A stretch of DNA of 64,000 bases from Dugong dugon (lineage: Eukaryota; Chordata; Mammalia; Sirenia; Dugongidae). Location: the NCBI GenBank assembly GCA_030035585.1, contig CM057476.1, positions 25,404,501 through 25,468,500 on the forward strand, written 5' to 3'. A program made the position numbers and the translations under genes. Position 1 is the stretch's first letter, and every line of letters begins with the position of its first letter. This document shows, piece by piece, positions 32,395 through 43,312 of this stretch. The notes beneath the pieces were generated by a model. That model was given only the letters and a program-made list of their open reading frames with translations. It did no database searches and was not told the DNA's origin.

Positions 32395-32555
32395 AACTGC
32401 GTGCTGGACATCAGGGGAGAGCCTTGCTCAGAATTGTCTCATTTAGTCTTTAGTTCCAGGGAAGGACGCAGAACAGGGAACAGGGAGCTTTGCCCGGGTC
32501 TCCCAGCTAGGGAGTGACTGAGCCAGTGCTGGAACAGACCTGAGGTCAGCCCTGA
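32395..32555 (-). mobile_element. MIR fragment
   Basis: Diverged inverted MIR ending in GTCTCCCAGCTAGGGAGTG. Confidence 0.45.
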
Positions 32556-32999
32556 GTTTGCCTCATCCCCCTCTCCCACTAGCCCCCTTGAGCTCACTAG
32601 CCAGCCCCCCTTCCCTCCTTTCTGCGTCCTTTTGGAGTCAGTCACGGATTTTGTTCCTTCTGCAAATGATCTCCATGTGTCAGGGATTGGGTTTCCCCTC
32701 GTCTCGCCCTTCCCTCTCGGGACACGGGGCCCCCCACGGTCTGATGAGGTGGAGCAAGGCCTCCCTTGCAGCTCCATCGCTCATTCCATCCTGAGACAGG
32801 GCCTGGGTGGGGTGGGACCTGGGCATCTGGTTTAACCATCAGAGCAGGGGTTTGTTTCGCCTGTAATGACCCGTGGAGCCCCCGGGAGGGGGAGAGAGCA
32901 GACTGGCAAACGGGGTGCAGTGAGGCAGTAGCGGGGACGAGAGAGCCGGAACTGAGCAAACAAATACCGGAGCGTTAATGGGGGATCCGTGGCAGAGAA

Positions 33000-33019
33000 A
33001 ACACACACGTGCACACACT

Positions 33020-33058
<39 letters not shown>
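33000..33058. repeat. (AC)n microsatellite
   Basis: Nearly perfect AC dinucleotides. Long chance frames over it are repeat translations. Confidence 0.95.
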
Positions 33059-33059
<1 letters not shown>

Positions 33060-33079
33060 TGAAAAAGCCACCTTTCACA

Positions 33080-33300
33080 TACCTATTTGCAGAGCTTCAC
33101 GCATCCTTAGCTTTATCCAACCAAGTGATTTGCTCTTTTCCACACGCTCCATGCTGTCCAACCTCTGGGCCTTTGCCAGGGCTATTTCTTCCACCCGGAA
33201 TAACCTTCTGGGCCGTCCCTACAAATGCCAATCCCTCTGTGGCTTTCGACGCTTGTCCCTCTGAGACACTTCCCTGATCCCCCCACCTCCACCACCACTG
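33080..33300 (+). mobile_element. L2 fragment
   Basis: 'acctctgggcctttgccagg' then GCTATTTCTTCCACCCGGAAT is the L2 3' region. Confidence 0.6.
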
Positions 33301-33339
33301 GCTCGACCCCCTCACTCCTCACACCTGTGTGTGGGGCAG

Positions 33340-33475
33340 GAGCAGCCAGGCACCATGTGTGAATACTGGCTTGGCCTCATAATAGCTCTGCGACCTTGGG
33401 CAAGTCCCTTTACTTCCCCCTAGTTTCCGCTGCCTCATCTGTAAAAAGGCAACTCCAACCCCCCTGCTTCACTGG
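33340..33475 (+). mobile_element. MIR fragment
   Basis: 'ctgcgaccttgggcaagtcc' and TGCCTCATCTGTAAAAAGG blocks. Confidence 0.65.
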
Positions 33476-33575
33476 ATTCTACATGGCAGGTGCTAGGATT
33501 GCCCTCATTTTGAAGATGAGAAGAGGGAGATTCAGAGAGGTTTAGTAATTAGCCCAGGGTCACCCAGCTGATTAA
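33476..33575 (-). mobile_element. MIR fragment
   Basis: 'cagggtcacccagctgatta' is the inverted core. Confidence 0.6.
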
Positions 33576-33580
33576 TACTA

Positions 33581-33775
33581 AAGCAAACCCGATGTGATTG
33601 AACCGATTCTAACTCATGGCAACCCCATGTGTTACAGAGTAGAACTGCTCCATAAGGTTTTCTTGGTTGTTGCCTTTACAGAAGCAGATCACCAGGGCTT
33701 TCTTCCGTGGTGCCACTAGGTGGGTTCGAACCACTAACCTTTGGGTTAGTAGTCGAGAGCAAACCATGTGTGCCA
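33581..33775 (-). mobile_element. AfroSINE
   Basis: Tail 'ttgaaccgattctaactcat', body 'gttgcctttacagaagcag', B box near 33727. Confidence 0.82.
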
Positions 33776-33999
33776 TTCAAGTAGCTAGCTGGTTAATAGG
33801 AGACGGGATTAGACTCCAATGCCTATGCTTTCTCCCACTTCTGTTGTTGAGAGTGGCATGTGATTGAAAGGGCCCATTTTGTCCCTGTCCAGCTGGGGGG
33901 CCTTGGGCATCCCCCAGCCCCTCTCTGGGCCTGCCACCTCATCTGCAGGAAGGAAAGCATATTCCTGCTTTCTGGACTCCTCCACTCCACTCTGGGAGG

Positions 34000-34115
34000 T
34001 AGATGGTATTGGAAGAGTTGGTCCCATTTCTTGGGAGAGGAATCTGAGGCTCACAATGGCCGGTAGCCTTTCTAAGGGGTCCCAGCCAGAGTAGGGGAGG
34101 GCTCGGATTCAAACT
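34000..34115 (-). mobile_element. MIR fragment
   Basis: 'agaggaatctgaggctcaca' is a diverged inverted MIR core. Confidence 0.45.
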
Positions 34116-34319
34116 CAGGCCTTCGGCTTCCTGCTGGCTTTGCCCGTCAACCCCAGGCTGACTTCTGCCTCCAGCTGTCGGGTATAAGCTGAGCCCTGGG
34201 GTGCTGCGCTTCTTGCTAACCCCCTTGCACATCCTGGGCCTGGGAGGTAGGGTTGAGGATCCTTCAGAGGAGGCATAGGGGCTGGGAGGGTTTGAGAGGT
34301 GGTCTGGAGAGGGAAGGGC

Positions 34320-34560
34320 TCACTGAAGTCTCTGGGTCCCATTGGATCTTTTTACCCAATTCCCAAGTGAGGTGGCAGCTTTATTTCATCTGTAAAATGG
34401 ACATATTATTAATATCTCCTTTGTATGTTGTCGGGAGAATGAAAATGAATTAGTAGTAAAATATGTTGTGTGCTTAGAATGGTGCCTGGTACATACAGAT
34501 GTCATGTGAAGTGTTGGCTGTTACTAATATTATTTATTGATTATTCACTAATTGATTAAT
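34320..34560 (+). mobile_element. MIR 3' half
   Basis: 'atctgtaaaatggacatatt' and TGCTTAGAATGGTGCCTGG blocks. Confidence 0.65.
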
Positions 34561-34619
34561 TATTATTATTTATTACTCATCCGCTTTGCATGATATTGGT
34601 TACGTGCTGAGGCTGTCTT

Positions 34620-34750
34620 TTTTTTTTTTTAGCAAAGATCTAGTTCATGTTACAAGGACCTGGGGTCAAGTCTGAGCTATGGCACTGGCTTCAGCCTCTG
34701 TAAGCCTCCGCTTTCTGCATCTATAAAATGGAGACAAGGCTCCCAGCCCC
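34620..34750 (+). mobile_element. MIR fragment
   Basis: GGTCAAGTCTGAGCTATGGCACTGGCT and 'gcatctataaaatggagaca' in MIR order; preceded by a T run at 34618-34631. Confidence 0.55.
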
Positions 34751-34759
34751 ACCCATCTT

Positions 34760-35165
34760 TTGCAACCTCAGAGTGAAGGTCTTGGGCTATTCAGGCCACC
34801 AGATGCCAGGTCCGATAAAGCCCACATGGGCCTCTCTGCCCCATCTTGGCCCCCATTCCAGGGCCCAGCAGGGTGGGCAGTGGACAGTATTAGATTTCAG
34901 GCCCTGGGTTCTCTGCCTGCCACACCCACTAGGACCAAGCTGATCCTCTATCCAGACTGAAAATACCCGTGTAGACGCCCCTTGTAAAATACCCAGCTGC
35001 CGCCTATCGGGCCTCCTGGGGACATGCCAGAGGCTAAGATAAGACCCGAGGTCAGCAGTGGCATGCCACTGGCTGCCACCCGATTTGGTCCAGCCCCTTG
35101 GGGCTCAGCCCTCTAGACACAGCCAGATTCTGAAATGACAATTGGCAGGTAGGGGCCAGGCTGGG
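34760..35165. other. No assignable feature
   Basis: Unique sequence; nothing supported. Confidence 0.35.
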
Positions 35166-35169
35166 CCGT

Positions 35170-35285
35170 CTCCAACCGTAGAGTTTTAGAATGCAGATTT
35201 CCGGACCCGACCCTGAGACGCAGAGTCAGGGGCCTGGGAATCTGCATTTTACAAAGCTTCCAGGTGATTCTGCTGCCAGTTAGTA
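35170..35285. mobile_element. MER5-type hAT DNA element fragment
   Basis: 'agaatgcagatttccggacc' and 'gggaatctgcattttacaaa', then CCAGGTGATTCTG, are characteristic MER5 blocks. Confidence 0.6.
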
Positions 35286-35419
35286 TTGGGCACTCGTCTA
35301 CCTGCCTTGACACTGACTTGCGCTTGCTTATTCATACCTCTGTCTCCCCGGCTGCAGCACTGGGAACCCCTGAGGGTAGGGTTGGGTCAGAGTTACGGCT
35401 GCCTGTCTGGGCCAATGCT

Positions 35420-35450
35420 ATGTAGAATGAATGAATGAATGGACAAATGA
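35420..35450. repeat. (GAAT)n short tract
   Basis: Short GAATGAAT run at an L2-like end. Confidence 0.6.
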
Positions 35451-35579
35451 ATGAGAGTGGGTACCTAGCTCACCAGAGAATTCTGGACTGTCCTCACCCT
35501 TGACAGCAGAGGGAACTTTGGGACTGATTTTCCCCTTGACCCTTCAGCTCAGTTAAAAGGTGCAAGGAGGCATTTTCCA

Positions 35580-35735
35580 GATTGTTTGGAGCCCCCTCCT
35601 CCAGGCAGTCTTCCCTGGTGCCTTGCCCACTGGCTGAGCCTCACACCCCTGGGCTTGTTTTTTCTCTTCTCCCTAGCCCCTATTCTAGGCCTGGCACAGA
35701 GCAGGTAATCAGGAATGCTGAATGATCAACCAAAT
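35580..35735 (+). mobile_element. L2 fragment
   Basis: 'ccaggcagtcttccctggtg' and 'ggcctggcacagagcaggta' match the L2 3' end. Confidence 0.55.
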
Positions 35736-35780
35736 GACTGACTCCCTCCCCGGCTTTATCCTAAAGTTGGGAAGTCTTTG

Positions 35781-35983
35781 TCCGTGGGGGTAGTGCAGTA
35801 GTTAAGTGCTTGGCTGCTAACTGAAAAGTCAGTGGTTTGAACCCACCAACCACTCCATGGGAGAAAGATGTGGCAGTCTGCTTCCGTAAAGATTACAACC
35901 TTGAAAACCCTATGGGGGCACTTCTACTCTGTCCTATAGGGTTGCTTTGAGTCAGAGTCGACTCAGTGGCAATGGGTTTTTGT
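35781..35983 (+). mobile_element. AfroSINE
   Basis: B box near 35838 ('gtttgaaccca'), body 'tgtggcagtctgcttccgta', tail 'gagtcgactcagtggcaa'. Confidence 0.87.
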
Positions 35984-35989
35984 TCTCTT

Positions 35990-36300
35990 GCTACACTCTT
36001 GGCCCCAGTCCTGCTGCGTTTCTCTGAGTTCTCTGCACTCTCTCCAACCTCCAGGTCTTGGTGTGTTCCGTTCCTTCTGCTTGAAACCCCTCCCTGCCCC
36101 TTTAAAACCTGGCCAACTCCTCCTCCTCCTCCTCCACATCTCGGCTACCATGTCTGTGCTATGAGCGTCTCTGGCTGAAGCCACTGTCTTCCCGCTTGAA
36201 GTGTGAGCTCCTTGAGACAGAGCCTACATCAACTTCATCTCCGCTTCTCTGGCCCTTAAGCAGAGGCAGGGAATGTTTGTTGAATGAATGCATGACCTTG
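35990..36300 (+). mobile_element. L2 fragment
   Basis: 'gttccttctgcttgaaaccc', CCTGGCCAACTCCTCC and a terminal 'gtttgttgaatgaatgcatg'. Confidence 0.6.
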
Positions 36301-36439
36301 TAGAAAAACCTCAACTGTGATATCTTTTAATGTTGGTTTTAAACCAATGTGGGGCTTCCTGGAGCAAGTGAAGTTCAACTGAAACTTGAAAGAGGAGGAG
36401 GAGTTGGGAGAGATGTTAACAAAGGTGCCAAGGCAAAGA

Positions 36440-36755
36440 GGAGACGCCCTCTCCGGGCAGCATGTTCTGGCTCATCCCACCTCCGGGCTTTGCCTGGGCT
36501 GCTCCTTCGGCTGACACTTTCCCCTTGCTCTTGGTCTTCCACTTGCTTTCCTGGTCTCAGCTCAGATGTCATCTTCAGGAAGCTGACATCCTGTCGGCTG
36601 AGTCAGTGGTCTCTTCAAGGCCCAACAGCTCCCCTGTGGCTCCTGGATTTCCCACTAGGCTGAGAGCCCCCCAACAGCAGGGGCACGTCTGATTCCCACT
36701 CTGGCCCTCGCCAATGCAAAGTGGATACCCAGGGAATGCTTGCTGAATAAATGAA
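36440..36755 (+). mobile_element. L2 fragment
   Basis: 'tggtctcagctcagatgtca' and the end 'tgcttgctgaataaatgaa' match the L2 3' end. Confidence 0.55.
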
Positions 36756-37027
36756 GAGAGAGAAACTTGTCTCTCACCCTCTGTTCACCGTCAGTGCTGG
36801 CGGTGAAGGTCACAGACCCTGGTACCTGGGACCCACAGATGCAGCTTCCTCTGCCCTAAATGGTCCCACCCTGGGAGTCTACTCAGACCCTGGTTGACCA
36901 CCCCAGGTGGACATACCTTTATCTTGAACTAACACTGGATGGGGTGGGGGCCCTGAATCCCACCACTCAAGGGATCAACTACTTTTGATCTGGTTTTTAT
37001 CCTTAGCAATTTGAAAACTTCTCCCAG

Positions 37028-37310
37028 GACACACACACCAGCCCCACACAGATACACACAGACATACACACAGGTGTAGACACACACATAGGCAGGCAGA
37101 CACACACAGACATGCACACAGGCGTAGACACACACATAGGCAAGCAGACACACACAGACATGCACATGGACACACACAGAGACACATCCATATGCGCACA
37201 CAGGTGCACACACCAGCACTTACATGCGTATATACACAAATACATATGCACAGGGACACACACAGACACATACATGCATACACACATGGACACACACACT
37301 TGGACACACA
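37028..37310. repeat. AC-rich array with 48-bp unit
   Basis: ACAC-rich sequence. At about 37071-37166 a 48-bp unit starting 'caggtgtagacacacacata' occurs twice in tandem with few changes. Confidence 0.8.
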
Positions 37311-37319
37311 AATTCCAAG

Positions 37320-38110
37320 CCCTGAAGCAGGAGGGCTATGCCTATGGCTTCCCCAGGCTGCTGGTTCTGCCCCACGGTGCAGCCCGTGGGTAAATGGGCT
37401 AACGGCAGCTGCCCTGTAGTGTTGTTGTGAGAATTAGATGAGAAAAAGCCAGGCTTCTAGTCAGCACCCAGTGTGTGTGGGCAGGATTGCCTCACGGGCA
37501 TGTCCCCTGGCTCAGAAGTGCCCGTGCTTGGCTCAGTGATCTCCTGTCGTCTTCTTGAAATTCTTCATCCTTCTTGAACAAGGGATCCTGCCTTGTCATT
37601 TTGCACTGAGTCCTGCAATCATGCAACAGGTTCTCTGTGCTTCCTGGCGAAAATGCAGCCCTGTGCTTGCGCTGCACTCTGCAAACACCAAGAAGAGTCA
37701 TGTTAAGCCCACAGCCCGGTGGTGAAGGAGGCCAGCCAGGAAGGTCTCGGAGGCTGATCTGGGACATCCTGGGAAGCTGAGGACTGGTTTGCTGCAAGCA
37801 TCGTAATTCCAAAGGGTGGAGTCAGACACTGCCAAAGGGGATGGAGACCTGGGGCACCTGGGATCCACTGGACCAGCGGCTCCACCTTGCTGGGCCTCAG
37901 TAGTCCCCATCTCTGCAATGGGTAACTGATGACGGACTGGTCTGGATGTTCGGGCACATCCCTGCTCAGGCCATCCCGCTCCCAGTCTACAGCTGGGGGC
38001 CTGCTGACATCTATATCCGTAGTCCGGCTGAAGCCCAGTCCAAGTGGAGACCAGCCGCTGGGGAGGCCGTTATCTGGCTCGGAGCAGGTGGACAGGCCTT
38101 TTACAGGGCC
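37320..38110. other. No assignable feature
   Basis: Unique sequence; chance frames only. Confidence 0.35.
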
Positions 38111-38119
38111 AGCCGGCTG

Positions 38120-38290
38120 CCTGGTTTGTATTTTTAACACCCGGCTCTCGGGCGGTGACAAGGTGTCTGCTAAGTGAGGTAATAGGCAATTGAGTGAGTT
38201 CCGCTTTGCCGCGGGCCCTCATAAATCACGCCTGTCAGGGCCCTGTGTCACGGTCCAGGGCAGCAGCCGCGCGTCGGCAATTAGCCAGCC
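38120..38290. other. Unique block with CpGs, possible conserved element
   Basis: Non-repeat sequence including 'gaggtaataggcaattgagt', 'cataaatcacgcctgtcagg' and several CpGs (CGCGCGTCGG). Mixed AT cores and CpG look regulatory, but this is not tested. Confidence 0.3.
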
Positions 38291-38489
38291 TACGCCCGGT
38301 GGCTGGGCTGCAGCCTGTGCGCCTGGCACCACAGCCTGGCAAGGCCTGAGGGAGGCTTTGGCCCCATCCCCCTACATCCCCCTTCTTCCCCCCAGACCAC
38401 CCTGGCCTCGGGCAGACAAGGAGGGACTGACAAGGGGCAGGACCAGCCCCCAGCGCTGGCAACGGCCTCCATGCTCAGGAGGCTGCTAG

Positions 38490-38580
38490 GTGACCTCACG
38501 CCAGTGTCTGCCTCTCTCTGGGCCTCAGTTTCCTCATCTGTAAAGAGGGTGAGACAATATCTGCTGTGAAGACTAGTGAG
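38490..38580 (+). mobile_element. MIR fragment
   Basis: 'gggcctcagtttcctcatct' block. Confidence 0.65.
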
Positions 38581-38604
38581 TGGATATAACAAGGAGGCGG
38601 AGAC

Positions 38605-38960
38605 ATGATAAGATGTGATGATGATGATGATAATAACAACGAACACTTCTTCTGTGCCAGGCACTATTCTAAGCACTTTATCAACTTTACTGACTCTTTG
38701 AGTCTCCATGCCCCATTTCTCTGCATGCCACACTTGCCTGGTTCCAAAACTTCCCTCTGGGGAGGTGCAGGGCAGCTCAGACAGCGTTGAGGGCATCAAC
38801 CAAGGCAGAACACATAAAATCCTATAAGGTAGGTATATGTCTATCCCCATTTTACAGATGAGAAAACTGAGGTACTCTTAGGCTAGTAACTCACTCCTAC
38901 CATCCCACAGCTGGTATGATGAGAGGCAGGACTTGAACCCAGACGGTCCATGCACCTCCC
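38605..38960 (-). mobile_element. MIR, split by about 110 bp of other sequence
   Basis: 'ctgtgccaggcactattcta' and AAGCACTTTATCAACTTTA at 38650-38696, then 'ccattttacagatgagaaaa' to 'ttgaaccca' at 38840-38942. The middle 38697-38810 is not MIR and resembles 39893-40010. Confidence 0.6.
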
Positions 38961-39119
38961 CAGTGCCAGCTGGTGCCTTGGGAGGGAGTGAGCTCCCTGT
39001 CAGGAAAGGAGTATAAGCAGTGGCTGGGCAGATCTTTCATAGGATGTTGGGGGAGGGGGGTCCTGCATCAGGAAGGAAGGTGGACTGGACCCTCTCTGAA
39101 GTCTAAGCTGTTTGGGTGG

Positions 39120-39200
39120 GTGCCAGTGGAAAAACTAAGGCTCAGAGAGGTTGAGGAACTTGCCCAAGGTCGCATAGCCAGTTGACAGAAGGTGTTCAGT
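39120..39200 (-). mobile_element. MIR fragment
   Basis: 'aggctcagagaggttgagga' is the inverted core. Confidence 0.65.
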
Positions 39201-39714
39201 TTGATTGAATTCTACAAACCTTGTTACACTTGGCACCAAACACACAAGATTAGGCCCCAGTGGGCACTGGCCCCTCAGAAAACCCAAGTTTCTTTCTGCC
39301 TGCAAGGCAGTGTTCGCCCCAAGGCCTGGTTTCCCCACTCAGCAGCTCAGCCCTGACGCCTTGCTTCTCCCAGCCTCACTCTCCTCATCTGCAGAATAGG
39401 CCCACGCTGGGAGCTGCCTCCTGGGGCTGTGAGCTCCAAAGAGGCGCATAGTGAGGGCTCAGGCTCAGACAGATTTCTAGAAGGTGTTCCTAGAGGTGAT
39501 TTTTACTTGGTGCTTTTGATATCACTTCATTTTTCCCAATTTATGTTTCTAAGGGGGCAATGCCAGGCCTGGGGCAGGATAGCTCCACAGTAGGGCAGCT
39601 GAGACCTGGGGCCTGTATGGGCGGCCCTCCTGGGCTGGGGTCCCCAGGTAGGTGGCAAAGCCCTGGGGTCCTTTCTAAGCTACATGCCCTCGCCCAGAGG
39701 GAGAAAAGTCCCAC

Positions 39715-39745
39715 GCGAATGCACACACGCGCACACACACACCCT
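39715..39745. repeat. AC-rich short tract
   Basis: 'gcacacacgcgcacacacac' run. Confidence 0.75.
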
Positions 39746-40319
39746 CCCAGGCCCACTTGTGCAAGCTCAGAAACACAGACCCCACACAATACCCATTCTG
39801 CAAGTAGTTATTAAGGCCTACTGTGCTGCTGGCATGGGGGATACAGAGTAAGTACCCCTAAAACCCACACATCTCCCCAGCACACAGGGGACCCCTCTGA
39901 GTCTCCATGGTTCATTCCCCTCCACACACACCTCTCCTGGTTCCAAAGCTTCCGTCCTGCTTCCTGTGGTGGGGGCGGGAAGAAGGCACAGAGAGCATCA
40001 ATGGTGGCAAACAAAGCTGAGTGGGGGTCCTGTTGTCTCTGAGCCCCCTTGGCCTCCTCATGATTCCCAAATGGGAATCCTGTGGCTGCTGGGAAGCCCC
40101 ACCCCTGTCCCCTGCCAGCCCGATCACCTTTGTGATGGGCCAAAGGAGCAGGCAGGAGGCCTGGAGAAGATTCTTGGAAGAAAAGCTCTGGCCTGGCCTC
40201 TCCTGCTGCATTCAGAGTGGCCCCCGGGGACCGGGCCTGGCCTGAATGGGGACAGGAGGGGGTATCCGGGTACATATGAGGGAAGAAGGATGCTCCAGCC
40301 TGGGGGGGCTGGGTTCCCA

Positions 40320-40860
40320 GCAGGGCAATATTTCCTGAATATTTAGGCATCTTTTGGGGAACAAACACCAACGTCCAGCCGCCAGGTTCGGCCAGGGCCC
40401 ACCAGGTGCACAGGCCACAGTGTCCGGCCCTGGCTCCTCTGGCAGCTTTGGGAAGGGGTGGGGGCAGAGGGGCCTGGAGACAGCCATCTGCGTGTCAGTC
40501 TCGGCTGCCTTACCTCCCTGGGGTCACCAGGGGCCAGGATCGATGCTGGGCCCAGCTGCCCAGCAGTGCCCCATTACGAGCCTGGCCTGGCTAGGTCTAA
40601 TTGATTATGCCGGGGTGTCTTCATGGGCCCAGGTGGTAGGGCCTGGGCAGCCTCTAGCTGCCCCAAGGCACGGCACGGCTGGGGACAGGGGATGGAAAGA
40701 AAGGAGGTACAAGGCAGGGGCATCTGGGAGCCCCAATTAAGCTATGAAGAGCACAGCCTGGGCTGCCCCTAATTTGGTTTGGGATAATGAACCAGGCAAA
40801 TTGGCTCCTGTGGAACTGGAATTTAGGCCCCATCTGGGCTGGGCCCTGGTAATAGCCTTT
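40320..40860. other. Unique sequence with AT-rich islands, possible conserved elements
   Basis: Two AT-rich islands in GC-rich unique DNA: 40325-40375 ('caatatttcctgaatattta') and 40730-40805 ('gccccaattaagctatgaag', 'ttggtttgggataatgaacc'). No repeat or exon recognised. Confidence 0.3.
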
Positions 40861-40959
40861 TCTCCTGTCCCTACCCTGTGCATTGGGGGTCAGGGGAGTA
40901 GGCTCCTCAGCTGGACACAGCCCTCTACAGTGTGCAGACACTTTCTCCTGCGTACTACT

Positions 40960-41040
40960 TATGATGTCTGTGGCGGGGGGGAGTGTCGCCATTACAAGCC
41001 CATTTTACAGATGGGCAAACTGAGGCTGAAGGGCTGACTC
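40960..41040 (-). mobile_element. MIR fragment
   Basis: 'cattttacagatgggcaaac' is the inverted core. Confidence 0.65.
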
Positions 41041-41124
41041 TGGGACTGGAATCAAGATCTTCTTATACAGGAGCTCTTTTTTTTTTTTTCCTGAGATAGT
41101 TTTTTGTTTTTTTTTTTCTTGCCT

Positions 41125-41326
41125 TTAGGGTGGCCAGCTTTAGCAAATGAAAAGACAAGATGCCCAGTTAAATCTGAATTTCAGCTAAACGTTGAATACG
41201 TTTTCATGTAAGTATCCCCATACAATGTTGGGATATACTTACGCTAAAAAAAAAAAAAAATTTTTGATATTGATCTGAAATTTAAATCTAACCAGGCTTT
41301 GGTATTTTATCTAACAACCCTATTCA
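41125..41326. mobile_element. Foldback (palindromic) DNA transposon remnant
   Basis: Left part 'tagggtggccagctttagca', GATGCCCAGTTAAATCTGAATTTCAG. Right part CTGAAATTTAAATCTAACCAGGC, then 'ttttatctaacaaccctat'. The two halves are inverted copies around an A run at 41246-41261. The general type is familiar from other mammals, but I cannot name it. Confidence 0.6.
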
Positions 41327-41339
41327 TGCTCTTAAGGGT

Positions 41340-42000
41340 CTTGAGGATTATGGGGATAGAGGAAATAAACTTTGGAGCCAGTCAGATTTGGGTTCCAACC
41401 TAGTTTCGCCACTTTCTCGTGTTTGGCTGCAGCAGACAGTGTAATGGCTCCCCAAAGATGTCCATATCTTAATCCTTGGAAGCTATGAACTTGTTATCTT
41501 ACATACAAAAGGGACTCTGTAGATGTGATTAAGTTAGGGATCTTGCCATGGGAGATTATCCTGGATTATCTGGGTGGACCCAATGTAACCACAGGGTCTG
41601 TATAAGGGAGGCAGAACCGTCAGAGTCAAATAAGGATTAATACACTTTGAAGATGGAGGAGGGGGCCATGAGCCAAGGAATGTGGGTGGCCTCTAGAAGG
41701 TGGAAAAGGCAAGGGAACAAATTCTCCTCTGGAGCCTCCAGAAGGAACGTAGCTCTATCGAAATCTTGATTTTAACCCTATAAGACTTATTTTGGTCTTC
41801 TGACATCCAGAACTGGAAGATAATTAACCTGTGTTGTTTAAGTCACTGTATTTGTGAGAGTTTGTTATAGCAGCCATAGGAAACAAATACAGCAGCCTGG
41901 GGTGGGTTGCTTAAGCATTCTGGGCCTCTGTTTCCTCATCTGCAAAATGGGTTGGTCATCCCTTGCACATGCGGTTAATGTGAGGTTTACCTAGGGCAAA
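41340..42000 (+). mobile_element. MIR split by an LTR
   Basis: MIR 5' part (41345-41440: 'tttggagccagtcagatttg') and 3' part (41892-41990: 'ctgtttcctcatctgcaaaa') lie either side of the LTR at 41445-41891. Confidence 0.7.
41445..41891 (+). mobile_element. MLT1-like MaLR LTR
   Basis: 'ggctccccaaagatgtccat', 'gtagatgtgattaagttagg', GAGATTATCCTGGATTATC, 'tctagaaggtggaaaaggca', 'cagaactggaagataatt' and an end in GGAAACAAATACA occur in LTR order. Confidence 0.7.
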
Positions 42001-42389
42001 GCAGCCAGATGTTCCCTTTAGCTGTGGTTGTTGTAAAACCTCAGTGGGGTTTTGAAGGCCCAACCACAGCCTCCTTACCCCTGACACCTTGCTCAGCTCT
42101 GCCGGAAGCATCTTGGGATGCCTGGCGAGAGCCCAAGGAGCAGACCTGCCTTTCCAGGAGATGAGCTGCCTCCCAACTTCCAGAGGACAGGGTTCAGAGC
42201 TCCTCTAAAAGCTGCTCTTCAGAAACCAAGGAGCATGACTATTTGTGCCTCAGTTTCCTCGGTGGGGTTCAGCATGAACCCAGCTCCCAGGGACCTGCTG
42301 AGGATGAAATCAAAAGTAACCACAGGATCACAGGTGGTGGCCACCAGGCAGGCAATCAGTGGATACTAGTTCTTATCCACTGAATTGCT

Positions 42390-42480
42390 TCCATTTTGCA
42401 GATGAGGAAATCAAGGTTAGAGAGGACTTGTGGAAGGTCACACAGGATGTGGGTGGCAGGATCTGGACTGGACCCTGAGC
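42390..42480 (-). mobile_element. MIR fragment
   Basis: 'cattttgcagatgaggaaat' block. Confidence 0.6.
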
Positions 42481-42909
42481 CTCCCAACCCAGCCCTGTCC
42501 ATTGTGGTATGACGTACCTTCCCCCTTTGCTGTTGGCTGGGGCTCTAGGTGTTATTTTAAATCTTGGGGGTGCAAATTCATCAAGAGTAAAAAGAAGAGA
42601 ACATCCTATATTAGATCTTAGGGTAAAGCTCTGAGACGTGTTGCTGATTCCAGGTGCACGGGCATGGGCACAAACATGGGCATCTGGGTGAATGGGGACC
42701 TCACCACTGGTCTCAGGAGGTGGTGGGGATCTTATTCTCAAGGGGGTGGGGGTTGTACTCAAATCATGCTTCACAGGCAGAAAACCAGCCGCCTAGACAT
42801 GGTGGGCCTCTCCTTGGCTCAGCTTCTCTCTCCCTTCCCTGCGGGATTTGGGGCCAGAGCTCTTCAGGCCTGTCAGGGAGGGAGGTCCCCATAACACCCA
42901 CCATAAGCC

Positions 42910-43020
42910 TGTAGTGGTTGTTATTATTCTAGTTCACATATGGGGAAACGGGCTTGGAGCAATGAAGGGACTTGCCCAAACCACTCAGCTAAGGCAGTGA
43001 GACTGCTGGGTCCCAAACCT
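42910..43020 (-). mobile_element. MIR fragment
   Basis: 'catatggggaaacgggcttg' and GACTTGCCCAAACCACTCAGCTAAG. Confidence 0.5.
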
Positions 43021-43039
43021 TCTGCTCTCCCTTCACTGG

Positions 43040-43240
43040 GAAGGAGGGATGGTGTAGCGATTGCAAATGAGACCTCTGGAGTCATGCTGCCTGGGTTCAA
43101 ATCCCATCCCTGCTTTACACTAGCTGTGTGACCTTGGACAAGTCACCTAACCTCTCTGAGCCTTTGTTTCTTCATCTGCAAAATGGGTTGATGGTAATAA
43201 TAGTACCTTTGTCAGAGGGCTATTGAGGGGAATTAAAGGG
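43040..43240 (+). mobile_element. MIR, long copy
   Basis: 'tgcctgggttcaaatcccat', 'ctgtgtgaccttggacaagt', TTTCTTCATCTGCAAAATGGG and GGTAATAATAGTACC in order. Confidence 0.85.
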
Positions 43241-43241
43241 G

Positions 43242-43312
43242 AAGTTCTACTCTGTCCTGTAAGGGTGCTATGAGTCTGAATCCACTTGATGGCAACGGGA
43301 ATGGGTAACAGA
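43242..43312 (+). mobile_element. AfroSINE 3' fragment
   Basis: 'gaagttctactctgtcctgt' to 'cttgatggcaacggg'. Confidence 0.75.

Noticed and set aside
36929-37311. Cys/Val-rich minus-strand frames of about 100 codons
   Set aside because: Translation of AC/TG-rich repeats, not metallothionein-like genes.
38290-38850. 186-codon minus-strand frame
   Set aside because: Spans MIR pieces and a GAT-type run that gives poly-Ile; no domain.
39811-40371. 186-codon minus-strand frame
   Set aside because: Non-repeat GC-rich chance frame without a recognisable domain or splice context.
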